Notes under the pieces: generated by a model
The model's database searches: none
Seen by the model: only the letters and a program-made list of their open reading frames with translations
What the model was told of the DNA's origin: nothing
Source of the DNA: Paenibacillus farraposensis
GTDB taxonomy: Bacteria; Bacillota; Bacilli; Paenibacillales; Paenibacillaceae
NCBI RefSeq assembly: GCF_020736845.1
Contig: NZ_JAFFQR010000079.1
Span: 852 to 64,851 of the forward strand
DNA: 64,000 nucleotides
Direction: 5' to 3'
In this document: piece by piece, positions 52,113-60,072 of the stretch
Layout: each line of letters starts with the position of its first letter
Numbering within the stretch: position 1 is the first letter of the stretch
Position numbers and translations under genes: made by a program

Positions 52113-52184
52113 GTGTTTAAAAACAACAATACAATATAAGTGTTGTGTAAACAACATATAAGTCATTTTGGTGGTTGTTAATAG
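52112..52184. repeat. Regulatory segment copy 2 with TetR operator
   Basis: Near-identical to 50417-50490, including TGTTGTGTAAACAACA at 52141-52156. An extra AAACAACACTAGTCGTTTAA follows. It lies 177 bp upstream of the azoreductase ATG and would place that gene under the same TetR. Confidence 0.75.
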
Positions 52185-52360
52185 ATAAACAACACTAGTC
52201 GTTTAAATAACACATATTTTTGTGTGAGGGTGTTGATTCAGCAAAAATTGTAGGGATCATTTAGAATCATACCGAAAATATTGTTCAGATGAAACGTGTA
52301 AATTCTTTTAATGAGTATTCAAAAAATGTTTGGGAATAAATCATAAAGGAGACAATTATC

Positions 52361-52975
52361 ATGTCAAAAATTGTTAAAGGAACACCTCAAAGTGAGGAGC
52401 AATCAAGAAGTACGCAAGTTGCAAGAGCATTTATCAATGAATATAAGGAAGTAAATCCAACGGATGAAATAATTGAGGTGGATGTCTATTATGCAAATGT
52501 GCCATTAATTGATGCTGATTTCTTAACTGGACAAAAGAAGTTAAGAAGTGGGGAAGCGCTAACAGATGTTGAAGCACAGAAAGTAGAAGCAGTTAATGCA
52601 TTCACAAAGCAATTTATGGAAGTAGATAAATACATCATTCAGTCTTCAATGTGGAATTTAGGAATCCAACCGTTATTAAAAGCCTATTTTGATACAATCA
52701 TGAGTGCTGGAAAAACGTTTAAATATACACCAGAAGGTCCAGAAGGATTGATGAAAGGGAAAAAAGCAATCCATATTCATGGAATGGGAGGGTTTTATTC
52801 GCAGGCAATTGGAATGGAGCATTCCGATTCTTACGTGAAAGGTGCGCTAAAGTTTGTTGGGATTGAAGTGGTTCCAACGATTTTTGTTGAAGGTATTGAC
52901 TATGATCCAACTAAAGAAGAAGAAATTGTTGCTGCAGCAATTGAAAAGGCAAAAGCGGTAGCACGAACTTTTTAA
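52361..52975 (+). CDS. azoR: FMN-dependent NADH-azoreductase
   Basis: A 204-aa flavodoxin-fold quinone/azo reductase: VARAFINEYKEVNPTDEIIE, DKYIIQSSMWNLGIQPLLKA (FMN contact MWN), HIHGMGGFYS and SYVKGALKFVGIEVVPTIFV. It reduces quinones and azo compounds with NADH and is often thiol-stress inducible. The first strand is short: MSKIVKGTPQSEEQ lacks a few residues of the usual VLxIxANP segment, which may hurt FMN binding. AAAGGAG precedes the ATG. Controlled by operator copy 2. Confidence 0.87.
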   Translation: MSKIVKGTPQSEEQSRSTQVARAFINEYKEVNPTDEIIEVDVYYANVPLIDADFLTGQKKLRSGEALTDVEAQKVEAVNAFTKQFMEVDKYIIQSSMWNLGIQPLLKAYFDTIMSAGKTFKYTPEGPEGLMKGKKAIHIHGMGGFYSQAIGMEHSDSYVKGALKFVGIEVVPTIFVEGIDYDPTKEEEIVAAAIEKAKAVARTF

Positions 52976-53017
52976 AAAAGAGCATTGGTGGAATAGTTAA
53001 AAAGATTTTATTAACAT

Positions 53018-53085
53018 AATCCCCTCACAGTAGACTAGTACAAAAAGAACGTTAAATTGTACTTAATAATGGAGGGGATTTTTCT
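53018..53085 (+). terminator. Terminator of the azoreductase gene
   Basis: Arms AATCCCCTC / GAGGGGATT with a long loop, followed by TTTCT. Confidence 0.65.
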
Positions 53086-53221
53086 ATAGAATCAAGAGGA
53101 CAAAAATTTAAAAACCTATTCTTGCTAAGTAATATCAAATTACGTTATACAATTAAAACTGTCAAGCGTAATAGGGAATAGATAAAACACAATCATCAAA
53201 ATAATAAAGGGGGAACATATG

Positions 53222-53934
53222 ATGAAAGTAGAAATTTGGTCTGATTTTGTTTGCCCGTTTTGTTATATTGGCAAACGTCAATTTGAAATAGGGTTAGAAC
53301 AGTTTAAACATAAAGAAGAGGTAGAAGTCTTATTTCGTAATTTTCAATTAGATCCATATGCGAAAAAAAAACAGGAATGGATATCCATCAAGTATCATCT
53401 TCCAAGCATGGTATCCCATATGAAAAAGCAAAAGCACTGAACAATCAATTGAAACAGAAAGCAAAAGAGGTTGGGTTAGATTATCAATTTGATACAATGA
53501 TTCCTACGAATTCATATGATGCACTTCGTCTTTCTTATTATGCAAAAGAGAAAGGGAAGATACAGGAGTTTATGGAGCGTATTATGAAAGCTCATTTCAC
53601 GGATTCACTAGATATCGGTGACCATGCAACACTTGCTCAACTTACAAGTGAGATAGGTCTTGATGGCAACGAAGCTTTGGATGTTTTAGCAAATGATAAA
53701 TATAGCGAGAATATTGCAGCTGATAGAGCCGAGGGATCAAAAATTGGGATTCAGGGCGTGCCCTTTTACGTAGTGAATGATAAATATGTCATCTCAGGAG
53801 CACAACCTAGCCAAGTATTTTTAGAAACATTACAACGGGTTTGGAAAGAAGAGTACGCGAATGCTAAGGTTGAAGAGCATAAATTAGAGCCGTCGCTCGA
53901 TGATTATTGTTCAGATGGAACATGTGAATTTTAA
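53222..53934 (+). pseudogene. FrnE-like DsbA family oxidoreductase, frameshifted
   Basis: It begins MKVEIWSDFVCPFCYIGKRQ with the CPFC redox motif. Near 53374 the frame breaks (KKKQE, then WISIKYHLP), and the true protein resumes in another frame with MDIHQVSSSKHGIPYEKAKA, continuing to GVPFYVVNDKYVISGAQPSQ. Loss of one A in CAGGAAATGG would explain it. Apart from this 1-nt change the gene is complete (about 237 codons). Either a fresh pseudogene or a sequencing error. Confidence 0.88.
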
Positions 53935-54135
53935 TGAATATTCAAAAAAAGATACAGAAATCTCAAAAGAATAATTAGAGAGCTGAGCCCTCTTGGATTT
54001 TTCTATATAACAACTTCATGGGGGATGGAGATTCAAATAATGAAACAGAAGTTTTAACTAAAAAGAATACAAGAAAGAATGTTCCTAAGTAACAAAGACG
54101 CTGAACTCAGCCTAAAAATTAGAGGAGTGATTTAT

Positions 54136-55083
54136 TTGGCACGCCAAACGGGCAAAAGCGGAGAAATCGGTCACACAGGATTTACGGATGCCAATGTACC
54201 TGACCAGTCGGGCAAATGCATCATCGTCACCGGGGCCAATACTGGAATTGGCTTCGAAGTGTCGCAAGTGCTGGCAGCGCGGGGTGCGCGGGTGCTGCTG
54301 GCCTGCCGCAACCAAGCGAAGGCGAAAGCCGCCATGGATCGGATTCGGAGGAAGATCCCCGGAGCTGACCTCGCTTTCCTGCCGCTCGACCTGGCGGATC
54401 TGGCGAGTGTGCGGAGCGCAGCCGAATTGGCCGCCAAGGAGCCGCGCATCGATGTATTGATCAACAATGCCGGCGTGCAGGGTTCGAAGCTGAGGCACAC
54501 TGTGCAAGGCTTCGAGCTGACGTTCGGCGTCAATCACCTTGGCTGCTTCGCGTTCACCGCGCTGTTGCTGCCCAAGCTCATGGAAACGCCTGGGTCGCGC
54601 ATCGTCGTCACGAGCAGCGGTCAACACAAAGACGCGAAGATCGAATGGGAAGACCTTAACGCAGAAAAGAGCTACAAATGGCTCCCGCGCTATAGCGCCA
54701 GCAAGCTCGCGAATTTGCTCTTCGTCTTCGAGCTGGACCGGCGGCTGCGGGCGGCGGGAGCGCCAGTAACAGTCGTGGCCTGCCACCCGGGCCTTGTGGG
54801 AACGGACCTCGGACGCGATAGCATGGCTGGCAAAGTACTGATGCCGTTGATCGGCCAGTTCTTTGCCACGCCGGCCATGGGTGCCTGGGGCGCGTTGCAC
54901 GCAGCCACCGGGAAGATAAAGCCAAGCGGCTATTACGGGCCGTCAGGATTACGCGAGTTGCGGGGACCTTCCCGCGAATGCTCCTGCTCCGAGCAGGCGC
55001 GAGATCCGAAGCTTGCCAAGCGACTGTGGGATGTATCCGTCGACATGACAGGGATCGACCCCGGCTTGCCTCCCGTAATTTGA
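54136..55083 (+). CDS. Short-chain dehydrogenase/reductase (retinol-dehydrogenase-like)
   Basis: About 315 aa: cofactor motif IIVTGANTGIGFEVSQVLAA, NNAG in VLINNAGVQGS, and catalytic YSASK in PRYSASKLANLLFVFELDRR. All SDR key residues are present. TTG 54136 has GAGGAG 8 nt upstream; a longer frame from 54079 has no ribosome site. Base composition is strikingly GC-rich compared with the AT-rich neighbours, a sign of separate origin. The substrate is unknown. Confidence 0.88.
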   Translation: MARQTGKSGEIGHTGFTDANVPDQSGKCIIVTGANTGIGFEVSQVLAARGARVLLACRNQAKAKAAMDRIRRKIPGADLAFLPLDLADLASVRSAAELAAKEPRIDVLINNAGVQGSKLRHTVQGFELTFGVNHLGCFAFTALLLPKLMETPGSRIVVTSSGQHKDAKIEWEDLNAEKSYKWLPRYSASKLANLLFVFELDRRLRAAGAPVTVVACHPGLVGTDLGRDSMAGKVLMPLIGQFFATPAMGAWGALHAATGKIKPSGYYGPSGLRELRGPSRECSCSEQARDPKLAKRLWDVSVDMTGIDPGLPPVI

Positions 55084-55119
55084 AACTGCACTTTTGTTTA
55101 TAACAAGAGAAAGGGTGTA

Positions 55120-55503
55120 GTGAACAAGATGTCTCCATTGACCGTTGTGTGCGCGGTGAAAACCATCCCTACATCATCAAGTGTCTTGGAGGACTACTCA
55201 TGTGATCAGAAGCCGAGTTCCCATTTTTTTCGTTCCTGCAGCCCATTATTTCTTGCTTTAAGTGATAAAGCAAGGCAGGAAATTATCATATTGCTTTCTG
55301 AAAAGGGACGTTTAACCGTCAATGAAATTGCTGAACAATCGAAGCTGTCTCGTCCAGCCATTTCCCAACATCTTAAGGTTCTTCGCGACAGCAACCTGTA
55401 TTCATCGAGCAAAATGGAACCCAACGGATTAACTCCTTGCATATAGATGACCCGTATTAGAAATTGGAAATATTGGTTTAACTCTCTGTCAACTGCAACT
55501 TTG
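55120..55503 (+). pseudogene. ArsR family regulator, frameshifted
   Basis: The start region is followed by FLALSDKARQEIIILLSEKG, RLTVNEIAEQSKLSRPAISQ and HLKVLRDSNL, a clear ArsR winged helix. The frame then shifts near 55400. In the other frame it continues VFIEQNGTQRINSLHIDDPY to a stop at 55456. A 1-nt change joins the two. It lies directly after the GC-rich SDR and before the IS66 fragment. Confidence 0.65.
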
Positions 55504-55596
55504 CCAACATATTATTAGAACCGTGGTTTTTTTGCAAAATACGTTCGTATGATTAAATTAATAAAAATATAGAGGGTTATTAAATGAATACTACAC

Positions 55597-56677
55597 TTTT
55601 TGGCACATGTTATGTGCCAAAAGTACGTAGAGAGTCAGCCCTTGTATCGGCAGGAGCAGCAGCTTGCTCGCTTAGGTCTTCCTCTCTCACGACAGACTCT
55701 TGCCAATTGGATGATCTATGGAGCTGAAAAGTGGCTGTCTCACCTTGTAGAGAGGATGCGTGTACACCTGTTACGTCAGGATGTCCTTTATGCGGATGAA
55801 ACCACGCTACAAGTCCTTCGTGAACCAGGGAAAGCTCCACAAACACAGTCCTATATGTGGCTGTATCGAACGGGACGAATGGGTCCACCCATTGTCTTAT
55901 TTGACTATAAACAGACTCGTGGCGGTGAGCATCCCCGTGATTATCTACAAGGCTTTCATGGGTATCTCCACGTGGATGGCTATGCGGGATACCACAAGGT
56001 AGCCAATACGACACTTGTTGGGTGTTGGGCACATGCTCGCCGAAAGTTTGACGAAGCACTAAAAGTCCTACCTTCAACGGAAGAGCGGAAAGGTACAGTT
56101 GCGCAGCAGGGACTGCAATACTGTAACCAGTTGTTTGTCGTTGAAAGGGACATTAAGGAAAAAACCACAGAAGAGCGGTATGCCATCCGAAAAGAGCGGA
56201 GCAAGCCCATTTTGGATGCTTATTTGGTATGGCTTTGTCAGCAAAGAGCCCGTACCCTACCTAAAAGCGCAGTTGGTCAAGCCATTGCCTACAGCTTAAA
56301 TCAGTGGGAGAAACTGACTTCCTTTCTAGAAGACGGACGTCTGGAGATGGATAACAACCGAAGTGAAAGGTCCATAAAACCCTTTGTCATTGGAAGAAAA
56401 AACTGGTTGTTTGCAAATTCACCTCGCGGTGCAAAAGCCAGTGCAATCATCTATAGCTTACTTGAGACAGCGAAAGAGAACCAACTAAATCCCTTCCAAT
56501 ATCTGAACTATCTGTTTGAACAAATACCCCAATTATCTGATGTGACGAAGGGAGAAGAGTTGGACCGTTTCCTTCCATGGTCGACGTCATTACCAGATGT
56601 TTGTCGCATCACGAAATCCTAGTCCTAGAAGAAATAGCCCTCACCATTTTTTCTTGGCGGGGCTAATTTGCGCTTAC
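55597..56677 (+). mobile_element. IS66 family fragment (left end missing)
   Basis: The right end GGGGCTAATTTGCGCTTAC (ending 56677) matches the typical IS66 terminal sequence GTAAGCGNNAATTAGC read inverted. The left part with tnpA, tnpB and the N-terminal half of tnpC is gone. The left junction lies near 55597, at a perfect palindrome TTTTGGCACAT / ATGTGCCAAAA. Confidence 0.85.
55600..56622 (+). pseudogene. tnpC: IS66 transposase TnpC, 5'-truncated
   Basis: 340 codons of the DDE transposase: LAHVMCQKYVESQPLYRQEQ, QDVLYADETTLQVL (first Asp), LHVDGYAGYHKVANTTLVGC (second Asp), and LEMDNNRSERSIKPFVIGRK (Glu). The catalytic triad is present, but the N-terminal third (leucine zipper and zinc-finger part) is missing, and no own ribosome site is seen. 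The full protein is about 500 aa. Confidence 0.88.
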
Positions 56678-56860
56678 GTTAAAGTCAATTTAGAAGATGC
56701 TTTACGGCTTAGCCGAGAACTGACTAACGCGGGAATATCACGTTACTACATTCAACCACTAGACAATCACGTACAATTTGTTTTCCCAAATGTTTCAGAC
56801 TCCAATCTCGTAACACTTAGACACATCTTCGGTACAGATCAAGAACCTTACCAAACGTAG
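56678..56860 (+). pseudogene. C-terminal fragment behind the IS66 end
   Basis: An open frame from the IS66 edge: VKVNLEDALRLSRELTNAGI, SRYYIQPLDNHVQFVFPNVS, then a tail to TAG. It has no start of its own, and its other part was lost with the IS66 left half. Not recognised. Confidence 0.4.
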
Positions 56861-56873
56861 TAGGTAGGCTTTT

Positions 56874-56905
56874 CCCACGTCCCTTTCATACTATTGGGAC
56901 GTGGG
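56874..56905. terminator. Perfect hairpin before the isochorismatase gene
   Basis: Arms CCCACGTCCC / GGGACGTGGG with a 12-nt loop. T-run absent. Confidence 0.55.
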
Positions 56906-57014
56906 TTCCCAATTGACTCAAGAAATATTTTGTTAAGTAAAAATTATCCATGATTATTTTCATTCAAGGTGTTATGCTTGAAAGATCATTTTAGCTTGAA
57001 AGGATGATTTTCTA

Positions 57015-57551
57015 ATGAGTAAAGACACTGCTCTGCTCATCGTAGATGTTCAAGCATTCATGATCGAGCATCCTCCCTATCAAGGCAATGCGATTGTTGA
57101 ACGAATTGAGAAATTAATAAATCGCTCCCGTGATTTAGATATCCCAGTCATTTATATTCAGCATTGCGGAAAAGAAGGTAGCCCATTTGAAATTGGTGCG
57201 CCAACCTGGCATATACATCCTGCAATTACTCCCCGGGAAAATGATCCCGTCATTCAAAAATTCGCTAGTGATTCATTTCTCGATACGCAATTACAGAATG
57301 AACTTGAGTCTAGAGAAATCAATCATCTCGTAATTGTCGGATTACAAACTGAATATTGTATTGACACAACAAGCAGACGTGCCATTTCATTAGGCTATGA
57401 TGTAACACTGATTAATGATTGTCATTCAACATTTGATGGTTCTGTATTAAAAGCCGAACAAATCATAGCTCATCATAATTCAGTTCTTAACGGTTTTGGT
57501 ACCGCTAAAAACCGTATTACAGTAAAAAGTTCAGACGAAATTTTCATTTGA
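57015..57551 (+). CDS. Isochorismatase-like cysteine hydrolase
   Basis: A 178-aa protein: ALLIVDVQAFMIEHPPYQGN (catalytic Asp), IQKFASDSFLDTQLQNELES (Lys), and LVIVGLQTEYCIDTTSRRAI (nucleophilic Cys with the cis-peptide region before it). The triad is complete. Family members hydrolyse isochorismate, nicotinamide or carbamoyl compounds; the substrate cannot be read here. GAAAGGATG lies upstream of the ATG. It has its own terminator. Confidence 0.9.
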   Translation: MSKDTALLIVDVQAFMIEHPPYQGNAIVERIEKLINRSRDLDIPVIYIQHCGKEGSPFEIGAPTWHIHPAITPRENDPVIQKFASDSFLDTQLQNELESREINHLVIVGLQTEYCIDTTSRRAISLGYDVTLINDCHSTFDGSVLKAEQIIAHHNSVLNGFGTAKNRITVKSSDEIFI

Positions 57552-57556
57552 TTTAC

Positions 57557-57596
57557 AGTGCCCTTGTATCAAGCAAGGGCACTTATTTCTTTTTCT
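57557..57596 (+). terminator. Terminator of the isochorismatase-like gene
   Basis: Arms AGTGCCCTTG / CAAGGGCACT followed by TATTTCTTTTTC. Confidence 0.85.
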
Positions 57597-57602
57597 CTTA
57601 TG

Positions 57603-58016
57603 TTAAGCGACCTGAAGTAGCTCTTTATTTTCATAGATGTTCCCAATGACCTCACAACGGTATCCAGCGACCTTTTTATACTGGTTGCTTACTGTTGTTT
57701 CATCTGTTTCTTCTGAGTAACAAAGAGGCTTTTTCATGCACACCCCTTGGCTGGCTGTAATGACTACTGCACCTATGTGATAGCCGTCAAATGATATTTG
57801 ATCATCGTAACTACCAGTAACCGCATGATAGGTTTGCTTTAGTATATCCCCCTCGTAAATCTCCTTGCCGTTCTTATCTTGGAGTCCGGTGTACTGCATG
57901 ATCCCATCTTGTGTAAGATGCTGACAAATCGGCAGATACTCTTCAAACGCCAGAGAATCACCGTCAATCATTTCCTTGCTTTCAAAATCCCATTTACGAA
58001 ACTTGATTTGTCGCAT
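57603..58016 (-). CDS. YopX family protein (phage-type)
   Basis: A 137-aa protein: MRQIKFRKWDFESKEMIDGD, then MQYTGLQDKNGKEIYEGDIL and YRCEVIGNIYENKELL, the YopX pattern known from the SPbeta prophage and other phages. Function unknown. The ATG at 58016 has no ribosome site because the upstream DNA is an unrelated GC-rich block. The gene therefore lost its own leader in a rearrangement and may be silent. Confidence 0.8.
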   Translation of the reverse strand: MRQIKFRKWDFESKEMIDGDSLAFEEYLPICQHLTQDGIMQYTGLQDKNGKEIYEGDILKQTYHAVTGSYDDQISFDGYHIGAVVITASQGVCMKKPLCYSEETDETTVSNQYKKVAGYRCEVIGNIYENKELLQVA

Positions 58017-58141
58017 ACGGATCGGAGGGAGCAGCCGCGTGCCAGGTGCCAGGCTTCAGCTCATGGCCGCGCCGGTGGCGCTCCTGGTGTGCGCCTGGCT
58101 GCTAGTAATTCCGGAAGCAGGGAAAAGGACGGCTAGCACAG
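58017..58141. other. GC-rich junction block
   Basis: About 125 bp of high-GC sequence between YopX and the transposase fragment, unlike both neighbours. One plus frame reads LMAAPVALLVCAWLLVIPEA, a signal-peptide-like stretch, but it ends quickly. Its composition resembles the GC-rich SDR at 54-55 kb. Origin unknown. Confidence 0.45.
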
Positions 58142-59011
58142 GTGAATGCAAAGTACGGTCGAGATTCAGGTGTGAGTTTTTATAGTCATATCTCCGATCA
58201 ATATGATCCTTTTTATGTCCAAGTTATCAGTTCCTCTGAAGAAGCACCACATATTATTGACGGTTTGCTTTATCATGAAACAGATTTACAGATTGAGGAG
58301 CATTATACAGATGCAGCGGGCTTTGTAGATCATGTTTTTGCCATGTGTCATATGCTAGGATTTCGGTTTTCCCCTCGAATTAAAACAGTGAAGAATAACA
58401 ATCTTTATACATTTAATCGATCCTTACAAACACCGTTAAATTTTATGATTGGTGGAACCATCCAAGTCAAAAAGATCAAGGAACATTGGGACGATTTATT
58501 ACGATTAACAAGTTCTGTCCGGATCGGAACTGTCACAGCTTCTCTTATATTAAAGAAGCTTGCTTCTTACCCTCGTCAAAATGGACTATCAGTGGCTTTA
58601 CGTGAAATGGGACGTATTGAAAGGAGCCTATACACACTGAAATGGATCCAAAGTCCTGAACACCGGAGACGAGTACAAATAGGACTAAACAAAGGAGAAG
58701 CGAAACATGCGTTGGCCCGTGCTGTATTCTTTAATCAGTTAGGCGAGGTACGAGACCGCTCGTATGAAGATCAGTTACATCGAGCAAGTGGCCTTCAACT
58801 TATTGTTTCAGCTATTGTATCTTGGAACACGGTATACATTGAACGAGCAATCGAAATGTTACGTTCAAAAGGTATGGAGATTCCAGAGGCATACTTGCAG
58901 CACATATCCCCGTTGGGCTGGGAGCATATTACGCTAACGGGAGATTATGTGTGGAACCTAAAACAGGATGGAACTGTTAATCAATTAAGACCACTACGGG
59001 TCAAAAAGTAA
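58142..59011 (+). pseudogene. tnpA: Tn3-family transposase TnpA, C-terminal third
   Basis: 289 codons of the DDE domain: NAKYGRDSGVSFYSHISDQY, TDAAGFVDHVFAMCHMLGFR (second catalytic Asp), and LNKGEAKHALARAVFFNQLG (Glu region), ending EHITLTGDYVWNLKQ, which is the conserved C-terminus. Full TnpA is close to 1000 aa, so the N-terminal DNA-binding domain and the first Asp are lost. It reads toward the right inverted repeat as usual. Confidence 0.93.
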
Positions 59012-59060
59012 GAGAATGAACAAAAGCCGGTTCCTTAACCTTAACGTACAGGGAATCGGC

Positions 59061-59119
59061 TAAAATGTGTCTAAATTGTGTCTAAACGTACAGTTTTTCA
59101 CTTTTGGTGACGTGACCCC
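59061..59119. repeat. Right terminal inverted repeat of the Tn3-family element
   Basis: Reverse complement of the left repeat with two mismatches; it ends CACGTGACCCC-like with CCCC at 59116-59119. The target duplication TAATA follows at 59120-59124. Confidence 0.95.
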
Positions 59120-59129
59120 TAATATAAAG

Positions 59130-59175
59130 AATGACACAAGGGAAGTACATGGCTTCTCCTGTGTCATTTTCTTCT
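59130..59175 (+). terminator. Original terminator of the GH81 gene, displaced by the transposon
   Basis: Arms AATGACACA-GG-AAG / CTT-CC-TGTGTCATT followed by TTCTTCTTTG, 10 bp beyond the transposon. On the pre-insertion chromosome it would lie about 17 bp after the GH81 stop. Confidence 0.75.
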
Positions 59176-59210
59176 TTGTTTGGGTTATATTCAATCTTTT
59201 TATTGAATGG

Positions 59211-59378
59211 TTAATTAGGAACACAGAATCCTGTTGGTGGAACTATTAAAGTTGTATAGTAAATAGTATAACCATTATTGTTCCAGTTACAAAGCTCGTT
59301 TACACCATACAAAGCTGTAAGAACAGCTGCTACTACTGTAGGGATACCAAACTCGGGAGTTTTCGTATATGCAAACTT
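59211..59378 (-). other. Open 55-codon stretch in frame behind cheW
   Basis: Directly after the cheW TAA the same frame stays open: KFAYTKTPEFGIPTVVAAVL, then TALYGVNELCNWNNNGYTIY and YTTLIVPPTGFCVPN to TAA. It has no start codon or ribosome site. Two Cys and a hydrophobic segment are present. Probably the tail of a lost gene; a peptide product would need stop readthrough. Confidence 0.35.
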
Positions 59379-59792
59379 TTAGCCGGTCCTGGTGGAGGCG
59401 AGGAAAGCGTCCATATCGATCACCGGAATGAGAGCACCACGATGCTCCAGCACGGTAGGGAACAGCTCGCGCTGCCACTCTTCCTCATTGCTTTGCAGCT
59501 GATTGTCCGGGGCTGAAGCCGTATCCTCCACCTGGTCGACGAGCAGGGCGATCTTCGCCCGGCTAAGCAAAATCATTTTGTCCTCGGAAGAATCGCTGGA
59601 CGCGGGCAACTGCAGTTTTTTTCGTAAATTAAGGATCGTAAATACGCTGCCACGGATGGTAACCACCCCTTCATGCCACGCCTCGGAAAAGGGGAGCGGT
59701 GTTCCTTTTTTGGCATTCATGATTTCTTCCACTTCCAGAAAGTTTAAAGCGAACTTTTTGTCCGCCAGACTGCACACAATAAATTCAGACAT
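59379..59792 (-). CDS. CheW-domain protein
   Basis: A 137-aa CheW-like adaptor: EFIVCSLADKKFALNFLEVE, ILNLRKKLQL and the C-terminal HRGALIPVIDMDAFL. CheW couples chemoreceptors to the kinase CheA. It is a stand-alone copy without other chemotaxis genes nearby, so it may serve a specific receptor or be an orphan. ATG 59792 has AAGGAG 7 nt upstream. It is shorter than Bacillus CheW (156 aa) at the C-terminus, where an open stretch continues behind the stop. Confidence 0.85.
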   Translation of the reverse strand: MSEFIVCSLADKKFALNFLEVEEIMNAKKGTPLPFSEAWHEGVVTIRGSVFTILNLRKKLQLPASSDSSEDKMILLSRAKIALLVDQVEDTASAPDNQLQSNEEEWQRELFPTVLEHRGALIPVIDMDAFLASTRTG

Positions 59793-60072
59793 AGTCATTC
59801 TCCTTACATATTTAGATAATCCACGACATGTTGTTGTGAAGAGACGGGTACAACGGGTTAGCTATTGCGTTTTGACACATGGAACTATAAAGTTGATGAT
59901 GCGGTAAAATGGCTTCAGTTAATCACAGAATATCACAAACTAGCAGTTAAATCTTGCAAAAGACCAATTCACATGGTCAAAAGACTGCGTTTATTGTCCC
60001 TTTATGTCAGATACTAAGGGCTAGGCTGTGTCCGGGTGGCACTACATTTTAAGATAAGTGGGTTGAGGTGGA

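Larger units (their letters stand above)
48707..59119. mobile_element. Tn3-family transposon, 10.4 kb, with truncated transposase
   Basis: Bounded by 59-bp terminal inverted repeats beginning GGGGTCACGT that differ at two positions. It is flanked by a perfect direct 5-bp target duplication TAATA (48702-48706 and 59120-59124), the Tn3-family hallmark. The left end carries a serine resolvase reading outward. The right end carries the last third of a Tn3 TnpA, also reading outward. The cargo is a TetR regulator, redox enzymes, a FrnE/DsbA relic, an ArsR relic, an IS66 fragment, an isochorismatase and a YopX protein. It can no longer move without a transposase from elsewhere. Confidence 0.95.

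Noticed and set aside
54112..54900. 262-codon minus-strand ORF opposite the GC-rich SDR
   Set aside because: It arises from high GC in the SDR gene; no domain, no ribosome site, and the plus strand has complete SDR motifs.
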